64,000 bases of DNA from Impatiens glandulifera (GCF_907164915.1 NC_061863.1:27633710-27697709), one strand, 5' to 3'. Counted from the stretch's first letter, positions 11,561 through 23,599 are shown. Numbers and translations are program-made. The notes: generated by a model from the sequence alone, not told the origin.

Positions 11561-12714
11561 TGTCTCAATAGAGAAAACTGAAACACATAAAGTTAGGAAT
11601 TTTTATCACTCAATTATTGCATCTCATAACTTATAATTGTTATTAGAGATACTTTCCCCACTAGATGTTTTTCTCTCGGCAAATCTTATGTCTCCGGGGA
11701 ATGTTTTTCTCTCGGCGAGTCACATTCTTATGCAAGATTCCTAATCTTACTAAGGGTGCCCTAAGAAAGAATACGCAATGCTCTTCAAGCTAGTTGTTAA
11801 GAGTATTTCTCAAGCAAGTCACTTCCATGAGCGAAATTCTAATTGTCAAGTTCCTTTTCCTAGTAAATTGAATTATAATGCAAAGCTTCCTGATCATCCT
11901 AGGAACATCCCAAAGCAAAAGACACGTGACTCTTGAATTTAATTGTCAAGAACATTTTCCCCAACAAGTTGTATTCTAATGCAAAGCTTCCTAATTATAC
12001 TATGAATATCCCAAAGTATAAGGTGTAGGACTCTTGAATCTAATTGTTAAGATCATTTCCCTAGCAAGTTACATTCTAAAGCAAAGTTTCCTAATCATAG
12101 TAGGAACATCCCAAAATAAAAAGTTATATGAATTCGATCTAAATTGATAAGAACTCGTCTCCAAAAAGCAATGCTTAGAGAAAGATAAGATATCAGATTA
12201 TACCTTAAATCTAGCAAGATTCCTAATTCTTTTTAGGACCGTTGCAAATTTTTATTTCCTTACTCCTTGTACTCGGGATATCCTTTTTGCAGATTTTTGT
12301 TAAACCCTTAAACATACTAAGGGAATTTATTTTTTAAAAATGCATGTACAACAAATATCTCATCTACCGGCTCGTTACGAATCTTTCCTCAATCGATCAC
12401 ATATTAACATTTCAACAGGAAAATCATCCATATATTTAGCCTAGTTACTACAAATTTTACCCTAGTGCGTTACATTCTAAATGAAAGAAAAACAATTTGA
12501 TTTCATGTAGAGAGTTTTAGAAAATAGAATGGGTCTTGTCTTTCATTTGTTGCACTAAAGAAAAGTTTTATTTTCTCCCTAATGTACACTAAGGGCATTT
12601 TTTTGAAAAATGCATCAAAACCTTCTTAGATGATACCCTCTAACCCAATGGTTAAGTATGTTTATACATCCATGTGGTATGTTGACTCTTAATATGTCTT
12701 AGATTATGAGTATG
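11561..12714 (+). other. Tat-like 3' untranslated stretch with three ~100-bp repeats
   Basis: No gene is seen. Between about 11838 and 12140 a ~100-bp unit occurs three times (TAATGCAAAGCTTCCTAAT and GAACATCCCAAA are its landmarks). Around 12315 and 12590 the phrase ACTAAGGG..TTTTT..AAAAATGCAT forms an imperfect palindrome that recurs near 13390. Long non-coding 3' regions with tandem repeats are usual in Tat/Ogre elements. The right arm has only one of the ~100-bp repeats. Confidence 0.55.
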
Positions 12715-13245
12715 CTCAAAATCGTTTTGAAATCCTTCATCTCAGAACGCTAAGGTAATCCTTTTGAGTTTTCCCTCGAAACCCTTCAGCATCGCTAAGG
12801 TGGGAGCCTCAAAACTTATTCTAAAATACTTCAGCTTTAAACGCTAAGGTAATCTCTTTTAAGCTTGCCCTCAAAACCATTCAACATTGCTAAGGTCGAA
12901 GCCTTAAAACTTGTGTCCAAATCCTTCATCTCTAAATGCTAAGGTAATCCATTTGAGATTGCCCTCGAAAACCTTTAGCATCACTAAGGTCAGAACCTCA
13001 AAATTTGTGTCCAAATCATTCAGCTTTGAACGCTAAGGTAATGTTTCTTGAAATTACCCTCGAAATCTTTCAGCATTACTAAGGTGGGAACCTCAACACT
13101 TGTTTCAAAATCCTTCATATGTGAACATAAAGGTAATCCTTTTGAACTTGTCCTCAAAACCCTTTTAGCCTTGTTAAGGTGGAAGCCTTAAACTCCATTT
13201 AAAATCCATCAACTTTGAACACTATGGTGATTCTTTTTCTATCAT
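12715..13245 (+). repeat. ~95-bp minisatellite with two half-units (CGCTAAGGT), left arm
   Basis: About five tandem units of 94-96 bp. Each consists of two related ~47-bp halves: CCTTCATCTCAGAACGCTAA then GGTAATCC, and CCCTTCAGCATCGCTAAGGT then GGGAGCCTC. Its position, downstream of a Gypsy integrase, fits the hypervariable 3' UTR of Tat-type elements. The mirror copy is at 22230-22715. Confidence 0.85.
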
Positions 13246-14071
13246 GGTTTTCAATTCTCTCAAATCGAACTACATGTGGACCTAATTCCCTGTTTATAGG
13301 GATATGTAGGCAACCTCTCGACAGGTTTGGTCCATTCCATCTAAATTCTTCATTTTCATAAATGAAAGTCTAAGACCCCATTTCATATTAAGGGCATTTT
13401 TCAAGGAAAAATGCATAAATATTATTGGCATCACATGTATCATTCACTTGATCAAGGGTGAATTGTATATCATTACATAAATCGTAATCATTGTGTAATG
13501 ATCATTTCAAAATGTTTTAAACCATTCAACATCATGCTAAGGTCTGGATTTTTAAAAAATTTCATTTAGTTTCGAAAAAAAATGGAACTACCTCTGGACC
13601 TGATTCTTCTTCCACGAGGTTAGGTAGGCAGCTTATTAAATATGTTCTGTCAAATTTGTAGAAATCTTGTCTCTCTGAAGTGAAGATGATTAAGATCTCT
13701 CCCATTAGAAATCATTAAGGATACAATAAAAATAAGTAAGTTGTAATACTAGATCTTAAACAAAGAACCGTTTCTAGTGCAAAGAGAGTTTAAAAACCTC
13801 CTTAAAATTAATGTGAATGATTAAATGTTTTAGTTCCATCTAGTGTCTTACAAATCACTTAAAAAATTTCTTAGACTCTATGAAGTTCAACGACATTCGG
13901 TCTTAGTCTCAAAACTGAGCAGATTATGAAAAATTGTATGACTTCTAGAAAAGAAAAAAAGAATAAAAAGAGAGACTGACTTGAAATACTAGACAACAAT
14001 GTAAAAGAGTTAGTGAGCAAAATATTCATCACAAGGTACAAGAGTTAGTGAAAACATGAGTGGCTAATATA
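13246..14071. other. Continuation of the Tat-like 3' region, no gene
   Basis: It holds one more ACTAAGGG-type palindrome (near 13385, TTAAGGGCATTTTTC..GAAAAATGCATAAA) and otherwise featureless AT-rich sequence mirrored in the right arm at about 21373-22200. I see no coding or RNA gene signal. Confidence 0.5.
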
Positions 14072-14076
14072 GCTAT
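14072..14076. other. Target-site duplication GCTAT (left copy)
   Basis: GCTAT directly precedes the solo LTR start TGTTAG and is repeated at 15363-15367. The right arm has a single copy (ATAGC on the + strand at 21366-21370), the unoccupied site. Confidence 0.9.
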
Positions 14077-15362
14077 TGTTAGATAAATCAGACCGGTTCA
14101 AACATACCTAACTTAAATAAACTCTCCATGCAGGAACAAGGAACCGAACCAGAACCAGCTAAAGAAAAACTAACCGGTCAAGCTAGTAAACCGACCAAGA
14201 GTATTCGGAACGTAACCGCACAAAGAAAGGATCGGCCAAAGCCTAAAACCGGAATCATCAAACAAGCCGATCAGCCACAAGGCAGAGGAATAACCGGAAG
14301 AAGTCCGGTTACATCACTCATACCAAAAGCCTTTCGGCTAAGTCAAGCGGCCGACCAGTACAAGAAGACAATTCGGGTATCTGTTGAGAATGATACCAAA
14401 GGAATAGACTGAATACTTCCATGTCCATGCAAGTCTGAGGAAAGACTGTAGGCTGCAGAAAACCGTACTACCGGATCCTTCCACTTCGGGATAAGTCAGA
14501 AAGGAAATCTTCCAAGTACAGACAACTGTCCAACAGACAGTGTCTACATTGAGTAAAAGACAAACCCAACAGGTTTGTCTTACAAACCGGAAGAACAGAC
14601 CGCCAGGTCTGAGACAGAATACCAGGTCTGAGGGAACGACCGCAGGTCTGAATCTCTGAAACACTGAATCACTGCACCTCTGTTCAGCCAATCGGATTCA
14701 AGGCAGTGAAATATGACCGTTGGCATATTTCACCTATAAAAGGGGCAGTTGAAGAAGAGTAAATGTGGGACACTCAGTGAGACAAGTGAAGCGTTAAGAG
14801 CATTTACTACAAGTGATAAAATTGTGTTATTCTAGGAAAGCCTAAGTGCTAAAGTTAAAGTGTGTATTACAATCTCGGTGTAAATTGTAAGAGTATTATC
14901 GAGCAGGAAATAAGTCTCGATCGGATTGTGCTTGTATTCCTTAGTGAATATCCTTCTCACGGTTTCGAGAGGAAGGGGTGACGTAGGAGTTTTATCTCCG
15001 AACATCCATAAAATCTGTCTTGTTATTTACTTTCTGCTGGTTTCATCATCTAACCGATTAACTCAACTACACCGTTCTAAACCGACTCTATACTAACCAT
15101 ACCGAATTTCCAGATTACCGAAACCGACCCACCATTCTCAAATCTCCATCATCCGAAACCGGCCTTGTCTATAAAACAAGTGTGTTGCTTCAACCTGAAA
15201 GCAAACCTCTTCCGCGCTTGAACCTAGTTCAAGGGTTTGTGACAGGTTGTGTAGTATTGAAACCCCGGTGTTAATCTCTAACCGGATTAACCACCACCCT
15301 TCGAGTGAGAACCGCTAACCGGTCCAACCCCCGGTCCTCCAGCGGCTACCTAGATCCTAACA
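14077..15362 (+). mobile_element. Solo Copia LTR with 5-bp TSD
   Basis: It starts TGTTAGATAAATCAG and ends GATCCTAACA (1286 bp), flanked by GCTAT on both sides. There is no internal region, PBS or PPT, so it is a solo LTR left by LTR-LTR recombination. It contains repeated CAGGTCTGAG in U3, ACCGTTGGC at 14716, a TATA box at 14735, the TGACGTAGGAG hairpin block at 14944-15013 and the CTTGAAC hairpin at 15217. The same LTR family lies at 1-583. It is absent from the right arm, so it inserted after the duplication or on one haplotype only. Confidence 0.95.
14735..14743 (+). promoter_or_regulatory. TATA box of the solo LTR
   Basis: TATAAAAGG lies in CACCTATAAAAGGGG, about 11 bp after ACCGTTGGC (14716-14724). 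Transcription would start near 14765 and read into the right flank. Activity cannot be judged from sequence. Confidence 0.75.
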
Positions 15363-16337
15363 GCTATGTATGTATATATGCCAGATATATTGATGATATT
15401 TCAAATAAAATATAATAGAAAAATACAACAATAAATACTTCTGTGAAGGTCGAGGTTATGATATTACCGCCAGACAATCTCGTTATGTGTGTCGATTCGG
15501 CTAGATAAACCCAAGTTGTTATAACAAATATAGCATACTCATAATGGTTAAGGTTTTAAAATCACCGCTAGCATATTTACTAAGCATATCAATTCAATCA
15601 AACACCCCGAGTATAAGCTCGCATAGGTTTAGACTTTACAAGGATTTTTATCGTAAAAAAAGGAGGGAAACAAGAAGAAAATAAGAAAGAAGAAAAGAGA
15701 ACACTAGAGCAAATAAAATTCCAAAATATCTGGCCAAAAGACAAATAGTCAAGGATTCGGAAACATCACTAAGAGTCAAAATCCGGTTATCAAAATAACA
15801 ATTTCTAAAAGTGATTGCTTGCAAAAAAATGGATAACTTACTTTAGGTAACTCTATTCATATCGAGAAAAAGAAAAGCGATTTGAATTCAATTTCCTAAA
15901 AACTATCCAAAACTTTTCACGAGTTTTAAAATGTTGAATATGTTTCAATCTAAATCTAATCACTTAGCGACGAGATCAAGATCTTCACTAACTTTTGTGT
16001 CTAGAAAGCAAAAATTACCCTAGTCCTCACTAGAGAAATTTTCAAGCTTGCATCATGCATCACAAAATTCTGAAACACTCTAGTTCATACTAAGAGTATT
16101 GAATTTGAAAAAAATTTCATTCATTATTTCAAATCTTAGTAAATAATAGCATTTCCCAATTGGGACCCAAGCCAAGCATGCATTCATGCATCCTGAAAAT
16201 CAAAACACCCTAGTATATTAGGAGTATTTATTTACAGCATGCATGAAATCATCAGAACACCAGAGAAGTCATGCCCATATTTACCCGGTTCACACTAAAT
16301 GCTATAATAAAAAATCAAGTGAATCCTCAATTCACGT
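15363..16337. other. Innermost part of the left arm, no gene
   Basis: It starts with the second GCTAT (15363-15367). The rest has several CCCTAGT..CTAGAG/ACTAAGAG phrases (near 16018, 16078 and 16210) but no coding signal. The mirror is 20409-21370. It runs into the assembly gap. Confidence 0.5.
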
Positions 16338-16837
16338 NNNNNNNNNNNNNNNNNNNNNNNNNNNNNNNNNNNNNNNNNNNNNNNNNNNNNNNNNNNNNNN
16401 NNNNNNNNNNNNNNNNNNNNNNNNNNNNNNNNNNNNNNNNNNNNNNNNNNNNNNNNNNNNNNNNNNNNNNNNNNNNNNNNNNNNNNNNNNNNNNNNNNNN
16501 NNNNNNNNNNNNNNNNNNNNNNNNNNNNNNNNNNNNNNNNNNNNNNNNNNNNNNNNNNNNNNNNNNNNNNNNNNNNNNNNNNNNNNNNNNNNNNNNNNNN
16601 NNNNNNNNNNNNNNNNNNNNNNNNNNNNNNNNNNNNNNNNNNNNNNNNNNNNNNNNNNNNNNNNNNNNNNNNNNNNNNNNNNNNNNNNNNNNNNNNNNNN
16701 NNNNNNNNNNNNNNNNNNNNNNNNNNNNNNNNNNNNNNNNNNNNNNNNNNNNNNNNNNNNNNNNNNNNNNNNNNNNNNNNNNNNNNNNNNNNNNNNNNNN
16801 NNNNNNNNNNNNNNNNNNNNNNNNNNNNNNNNNNNNN
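16338..16837. other. Assembly gap, exactly 500 N
   Basis: 500 consecutive N, a conventional scaffolding gap of unknown true size. It lies at the inner end of the left arm, where an assembler would be expected to fail on a long inverted repeat. Open frames drawn through the N are meaningless. Confidence 1.
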
Positions 16838-18189
16838 AAGAACATCTAATTCCGTTGAGTATAGTGACCTTAGTGATTTTTCCAAGTTGAGTGTCTTTCT
16901 AGAATTTCTTCAATAAATAACACCTCAAATACACTTGATTTGGGAGTTTTTCAATTAATAACACACCTTGCTTTAGCATGACGTCAATACAAACTATTTT
17001 TTGAATTCTTTGGTGTGCAACCAGCTGCGGGGACCTCTATTGGCCCGCTCTTATCTCGCCCAGTTCAACTCAGTTTTTGACATTTTTACCATTTTGATTG
17101 CATTCTTCACAAATTTGCTAACATTAATATTATACTCAAAATTCATGATTTTTTTAACAGGTCAATATGAACATCTCAGGTTTTCTGAATTCCGACTCTT
17201 TATGAAAAATGATGTTTAGACAAACAAAGAAGCCCCAAACTAGTTGTTTGGTACATTTTGTCCATTGACAATATTGCACTCAAAGTTCATTATTTTTCAA
17301 GATGGTTTCTAAACGTATGAAAATATATGAAACTTGAGTATTTTGAGAAATTTGCGTTTCGAACGCTACTCAAGGGTTACTTTAAGCCAATTTCTAAAAA
17401 GTAAATTTTAATTTGTGCTCCCGCGGTCCAATAATCAAGTATGAACATCATACTAAACCGGGCTGATTTATTTTTATTCTGGGGTCTGAAATTTGAGTGT
17501 CTATAGAGTGTAAAAATGAGGTTTCTACAGAATGATCACTTAGATAGAGTTTTGGAAAAACATCTCGATTAGTTAAAACGTGTGTCGAAGCTTTATTAAA
17601 TAGGAACCGATTTTGTGAACCCAAAATGTAAAATGACAAACTAGAGAAGGAAAGATACAACCTGAAGTCGTGCCTTTTCTGTCATGCTTTACATTTCTTT
17701 ACCTCATGTGTTTGAAGAATTACATGCGTAGCTGTAGCAAGATTATTGCAGAATACTTGCAAGAAGCAATAACACATGCAAAAATATCAATATATCCAAA
17801 GCATAAGTTTTGTAACTTATTGCTTTTTAATCCCATGTAAGATCATAGAAAAATATCCTTCAACCATGTATTACGTAGAGACCACATGAACATCTGCAAG
17901 GCAATACTTTTTGATAGTTCTACTTGTGTATTGATTTTGAGGAGTGCATCTTGTGTAGTACAAAATTTTCGATATCAATCAATAATAAATTTACAACTAT
18001 GAGTTTCCATATGTCTTGTGCTTTGTCAATTACTTAGTCATGGAGACTGATGAATTATGTCGATGATAGAGGTGAAGTCCAAGTCATGTTGACCTGAACT
18101 CATGCTCAGATTAGAAGTTGATCTTGGTCGTCAAGGTTTCCAATATTCCGAAATAATGAATGCCTACCAGTGATCCTATTGTTTCTAAT
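16838..18189. other. Spacer between the arms, first part, no gene
   Basis: Sequence without a partner in either arm. Short open frames (for example 17001-17219 and 17448-17660) lack recognisable motifs. I see no RNA gene or element boundary. Confidence 0.5.
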
Positions 18190-19735
18190 TTGACTATACC
18201 GAGTTCTCATATCGAAGAGATAATGAGAGACTACTCAGGACAAAGAGTTCTAATATCAAACAGATGATGAGAGACTTCTAGGGACAAAGAGTTCTCATAT
18301 CGAACGAAATATGTGGAGCTGTTGAGGACATACTAAGTTCTCATATTGATGTGATGATGATGAACTACTAAAGACATTGAAATATAATATCAATGTGATG
18401 ATGAGGAACTACTAGAGATATTTAATTCACATATTGATGCGATAATGAGTATCTGCTAGAAACAAAGAGTTCTCATATCAATGCAATGATGAGGAACTAC
18501 TGGAAACAATGAATAATTATAACAATGCGATGATGATGAACTACTGAAAAAATGAGTTCTCATGTAGAAGAGATGATGAGGAAATTTTGGAGACATTAAG
18601 TTCTCATGTCTATGCGATGATGAGAGACTGTTGGAGATATTGTGTTCTCATATTGATGCGATGATGAGAGACTATTGGAAACCAATGAGTTCTCATATTC
18701 AAGAGATGATGAGAAACTAATGGGAACACTAAGTTCTTATATAAATGAGATGATGATGATGTGCCAAAAAACTTTGAGTGCTCATATCGATGCGATGATA
18801 ATATGCTGCTAGAAAATACTGAGTTCTCATATCGAAGATATAATGACAGACTATGGAAACATTGAGTTCTCATATCAACGTGATGATAGACTACCATAAA
18901 CAACGAGCTCTCATATCAAAGAGAAGATGAGAGACTACTAGAGACACTGATTTCTCATATCAAAGAGATAATAAGAGACTATTGGAAACATTGAGTACAC
19001 ATATCGACGTGATGATTAGAGACTGTTGGAAACAATGAGTTCTCATATGAAAGAGATGATGATAGACTGTTAGAGATACTGAGTTCTCATATCGAAGAGA
19101 TTATGAGAGACTGCTGAAAACATTGAGTTCTCATATTGACGTGATGATAAGAGATTGTTGGAAATAATGAGTTCTAATATCGACCGATGATGAGAGATTG
19201 CCGAAGACAATTTGAGTTCTTAAATCAAAGAGATAATGAGAGACTACTTGAGAAATATTGATTTCTCATATCAACGTGATGATGAGAGATTTCTAGAAAC
19301 AATGACATCTCATAACGAAGAGATGATGAGAGACTTCTAGAGACCCAAATTTCTCATATCGAAGAGATATTGCTAGAATCATTGAGTTTTCATATCGAGA
19401 TGATGATGAGAGACTGGTGGAAATAATGAATTCTCATATCGATCAATGACAAGAGATCGTTGAAGACAACTTGAGTTCTCATATCAAAGAGGTAAAGAGA
19501 TACTGTTAGAAATATTGAGTTCTCATATCGATGTGATGATGAAAGACTACTAGAAACAATAAGTTCTCATACCGACCGTTGATGAGAGATTGTTGAAGAC
19601 AACTTGAGTTCTCATATTAATGCGATGATGAGAGGCTGCTGAGAAACATTATGTTTTCATATCGATGTGTTGATGAAGAAATGCATCAATGATGAGTTTT
19701 TATATCGATGCGATGATGAGGAACTACTGATCGCT
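18190..19735. repeat. ~47-bp tandem array (GAGTTCTCATATCGA type)
   Basis: Roughly 30 or more degenerate units of about 44-50 bp. Each starts near GAGTTCTCATATCGAAGAG and continues ATGATGAGAGACT plus a variable tail. Spacing and sequence vary, with some units shortened. The open frames across it are products of the repeat. The array sits between the two arms of the inverted duplication. Confidence 0.9.
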
Positions 19736-20406
19736 TTATGATCCCACTTTTGGGATCAACATAAAATCATAATTCATGAACATCCATTAGATGATATTCA
19801 TGATAGAGCAAGATTGTATATAAACGCATTATCTTTATCACATGGAGAATGGATAATGTTCAAGAACACGTAATCTGTTGTTGTTTTCTAAAACTTCAAT
19901 TCGGGTTTCAACAAAGAGTTGTCACTATCTTAGAAAAGAAAAAAAATGAATCTAGCACACAAAGATCGTAGAACCAAGCATTTATGACATGGTAATGCGA
20001 ACTGAATGCATCTAAAGAGAAATATCATTCCTCTTTATTTCTTTTTGACATCTCAAATGATTAAGAATCCATCACAGAGTTTGATAGAACTTTCATTTTC
20101 CCAAAAAACACAAAGGTGAATCTAGTATGCGAAGGCGGTAGATTCAAGCAACTATGACCTGACAAAGCGAACTAAGTGCATTTAGAGAGTATTATCATGT
20201 CTCTTTATTTCAAAATGACATCTCTAAAGATGATTACTAAGAGTTATCAGTGTTCAAGAACCGATTTTACACTACAAAGGTTATGAGGAAGAAATTCATT
20301 ATGGGCCTATCGACGTGCCATAAAAGAATTTGAAAGAGTGCGCCTAAGCTAAGCTAGGGTGAATAGTACCAACACTACTTTAGGAATATGTTCTCAAGGT
20401 GAATTG
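19736..20406. other. Spacer between the arms, second part, no gene
   Basis: No coding signal. A phrase of about 100 bp occurs twice in related form near 19935-20030 and 20100-20215 (AATCTAG..ACAAAG/GCGAAGG, GACATGGTAATGCGAACTGA), so a low-copy repeat is present. Homology with the left arm begins just after this stretch. Confidence 0.5.
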
Positions 20407-21365
20407 AGGATTCACTTGATTTTTTATTATAGCATTTAGTGTGAACCGGGTAAATATGGGCATGACTTCGCTGGTGTTCTGATGATTTCATGCATGCTGT
20501 AAATAAATACTCCTAATATACTAGGGTGTTTTGATTTTCAGGATGCATGAATGCATGCTTGGCTTGGGTCCCAAATGGGAAATTCTATTATTTACTAAGA
20601 TTTGAAATAATGAATGAAATGTTTTCAAATTCAATACTCTTAGTATGAACTAGAGTGTTTCAGAATTTTGCGATGCATGATGCAAGCTTGAAAATTTCTC
20701 TAGTGAGGACTAGGGTAATTTTTGCTTTCTAGACACAAAAGTTAGTGAAGATCTTGATCTCGTCGCTAAGTGATTAGATTTAGATTGAAACATATTTAAC
20801 ATTTTAAAACTCGTGAAAAGTTTTGGATAGTTTTTAGGAAATTGAATTCAAATCGCTTTTCTTTTTCTCGATATGAATAGAGTTACCTAAAGTAAGTTAT
20901 CCATTTTTTTGCAAGCAATCACTTTTAGAAATTGTTATTTTGATAACCGGAGTTTGACTCTTAGTGATGTTTCCGAATCCTTGACTATTTGTCTTTTGGC
21001 CAGATATTTTGGAATTTTATTTGCTCTAGTGTTCTCTTTTCTTCTTTCTTATTTTCTTCTTGTTTCCCTCTTTTTTTTACGATAAACATCCTTGTAAAGT
21101 CTAAACCTATGCGAGCTTATACTCGGGGTGTTTGATTGAATTGATACGCTTAGTAAATATGCTAGCGGTGATTTTAAAACCTTAACCACTATGAGTATGC
21201 TATATTTGTTATAACAACTTGGGTTTATTTGGCCGAATCGACACACATAACGAGATTGTCTGGCGGTGATATCATAACATCGACCTTCACAGAAGTATTT
21301 ATTGTTGTATTTTTCTATTATATTTTATTTGAAATATCATCAATATATCTGGCATATATACATAC

Positions 21366-21370
21366 ATAGC
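21366..21370. other. Unoccupied target site of the solo LTR
   Basis: On the + strand the right arm reads ATACATAGCTATATTAG, the exact reverse complement of the left-arm flanks with a single GCTAT and no LTR. It shows the ancestral state of this locus. Confidence 0.9.
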
Positions 21371-22229
21371 TATATTAGCCACTCATGTTTTCACTGCCTC
21401 AACCTTGTGATGAATATTTTGCTCACTAACTCTTTTACTTTGTTGTCTAGTATTTCAAGTCAGTCTCTCTTTTTATTCTTTTTTTCTTTTCTAGAAGTCA
21501 TACAATTTTTCATAATCTGCTCAGTTTTGAGACTAAGACCGAATGTCATTGAACTTCATAGAGTCTAAGAAATTTTTTAAGTGATTTGTAAGACACTAGA
21601 TGGAACTAAAACATTTAATCATTCACATGAATTTTAAGGAGGTTTTTAAACTCTCTTTGCACTAGAAACGGTTCTTTGTTTAAGATCTAGTATTACAACT
21701 TACTTATTTTTATTGTATCCTTAATGATTTCTAATGGGAGAGATCTTAATCATCTTCACTTTAGAGAGACAAGATTTCTACAAATTTGACAGAACATATT
21801 TAATAAGCTGCCTACCTAACCTCGTGGAAGAAGAATCAGGTCCAGAGGTAGTTCCATTTTTTTTCGAAACCAAATGAAATTTTTTAAAAATTCAGACCTT
21901 AGCATGATGTTGAATGATTTAAAACATTTTGAAATGATCATTACACAATGATTACGATTTATGTAATGATATACAATTCACCCTTGATCAAGTGAATGAT
22001 ACATGTGATGCCAATAATATTTATGCATTTTTCCTTGAAAAATGCCCTTAATATGAAATGGGGTCTTAGACTTTCATTTATGAAAATGAAGAATTTAGAT
22101 GGAATGGACCAAACCTGTCGAGAGGTTGCCTACATATCCCTATAAACAGGGAATTAGGTCCACATGTAGTTCGATTTGAGAGAATTGAAAACCATGATAG
22201 AAAAAGAATCACCATAGTGTTCAAAGTTG

Positions 22230-22715
22230 ATTGATTTTAAAGGGAGTTTAAGGCTTCCACCTTAACAAGGCTAAAAGGGTTTTGAGGACAAGTTCAAAAG
22301 GATTACCTTTATGTTCACATATGAAGGATTTTGAAACAAGTGTTGAGGTTCCCACCTTAGTAATGCTGAAAGATTTCGAGGGTAATTTCAAGAAAGATTA
22401 CCTTAGCGTTCAAAGCTGAATGAGTTGGACACAAATTTTGAGGTTCCGACCTTAGTGATGCTAAAGGTTTTCGAGGGCAATCTCAAATGGATTACCTTAG
22501 CATTTAGAGATGAAGGATTTGGACACAAGTTTTAAGGCTTCGACCTTAGCAATGTTGAATGGTTTTGAGGGCAAGCTTAAAAGGGATTACCTTAGCGTTC
22601 AAAGCTGAAGTATTTTGGAATAAGTTTTGAGGCTCCCACCTTAGCGATGCTGAAGGGTTTCGAGGGAAAACTCAAAAGGATTACCTTAGCGTTCTGAGAT
22701 GAAGGATTTCAAAAG
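22230..22715 (-). repeat. ~95-bp minisatellite, right-arm copy
   Basis: Reverse complement of 12715-13245, about five units with the two CGCTAAGGT-type halves (ACCTTAGCG on the + strand). Unit number appears unchanged between arms. Confidence 0.85.
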
Positions 22716-23599
22716 GATTTTGATCATACTCATAATCTAAGACATATTAAGAGTCAACATACCACATGGATGTATAAACATACTTAACCATTGGGTTAGA
22801 GGGTATCATCTAAGAAGGTTTTGATGCATTTTTCAAAAAAATGCCCTTAGTGTACATTAGGGAGAAAATAAAACTTTTCTTTAGTGCAACAAATGAAAGA
22901 CAAGACCCATTCTATTTTCTAAAACTCTCTACATGAAATCAAATTGTTTTTCTTTCATTTAGAATGTAACGCACTAGGGTAAAATTTGTAGTAACTAGGC
23001 TAAATATATTGATGATTTTCCTATTGAAATGTTAATATGTGATCGATTGAGGAAAGATTCGTAACGAGCCGTTAGATGAGATATTTGTTGTACATGCATT
23101 TTTAAAAAATAAATTCCCTTAGTATGTTTAAGGGTTTAATAAAAATCTGCAAAAAGGATATCCCGAGTACAAGGAGTAAGGAAATAAAAATTTGCAACGG
23201 TCCTAAAAAGAATTAGGAATCTTGCAAGATTTAAGGTATAATCTGATATCTTAACTTTCCTAGGATGATCAGGAAGCTTTGCACTATAATTCAATTTACT
23301 AGGAAAAGGAACTTGACAATTAGAATTTCGCACATGGAAATGACTTGCTTGAGAAAAACTCTTAACAACTATCTTGAAGAGCATTGTGTATTCTTTCTTG
23401 GGGCACCCTTAGTAAGATTAGGAATCTTGCATAAGAATGTGACTCGCCGAGAGAAAAACATTCCCCGGAGACATAAGATTTGCCGAGAGAAAAACATCTA
23501 GTGGGGAAAGTATCTCTAATAACAATTATAAGTTATGAGATGCAATAATGGAGTGATAAAAATTCCTAACTTTATGTGTTTCAGTTTTCTCTATTGAGA

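Larger units (their letters stand above)
584..16337 (+). repeat. Left arm of a giant inverted duplication
   Basis: This stretch reappears reverse-complemented at about 20407-48386. Matching landmarks are 3894-4082 with 44937-45125, 5149-5424 with 43595-43870, 7701 with 27103, 10070-10360 with 24802-25092, 11244-11498 with 23664-23918, and 16271 with 20463. Decayed coding segments differ by a few residues per hundred, which suggests about 1-2% nucleotide divergence. Without the solo LTR the arm is about 14.5 kb. The homology runs up to the last bases before the N gap, so the inner end may lie inside the gap. It could be a real inverted duplication or a haplotype/scaffolding misjoin. Confidence 0.95.

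Noticed and set aside
16243..16890. Open frames through the N gap on both strands
   Set aside because: N bases carry no sequence; the frames are artefacts.
18610..18903. 97-codon frame in the spacer array
   Set aside because: Periodic peptide produced by translating the ~47-bp repeats; no sign of coding.
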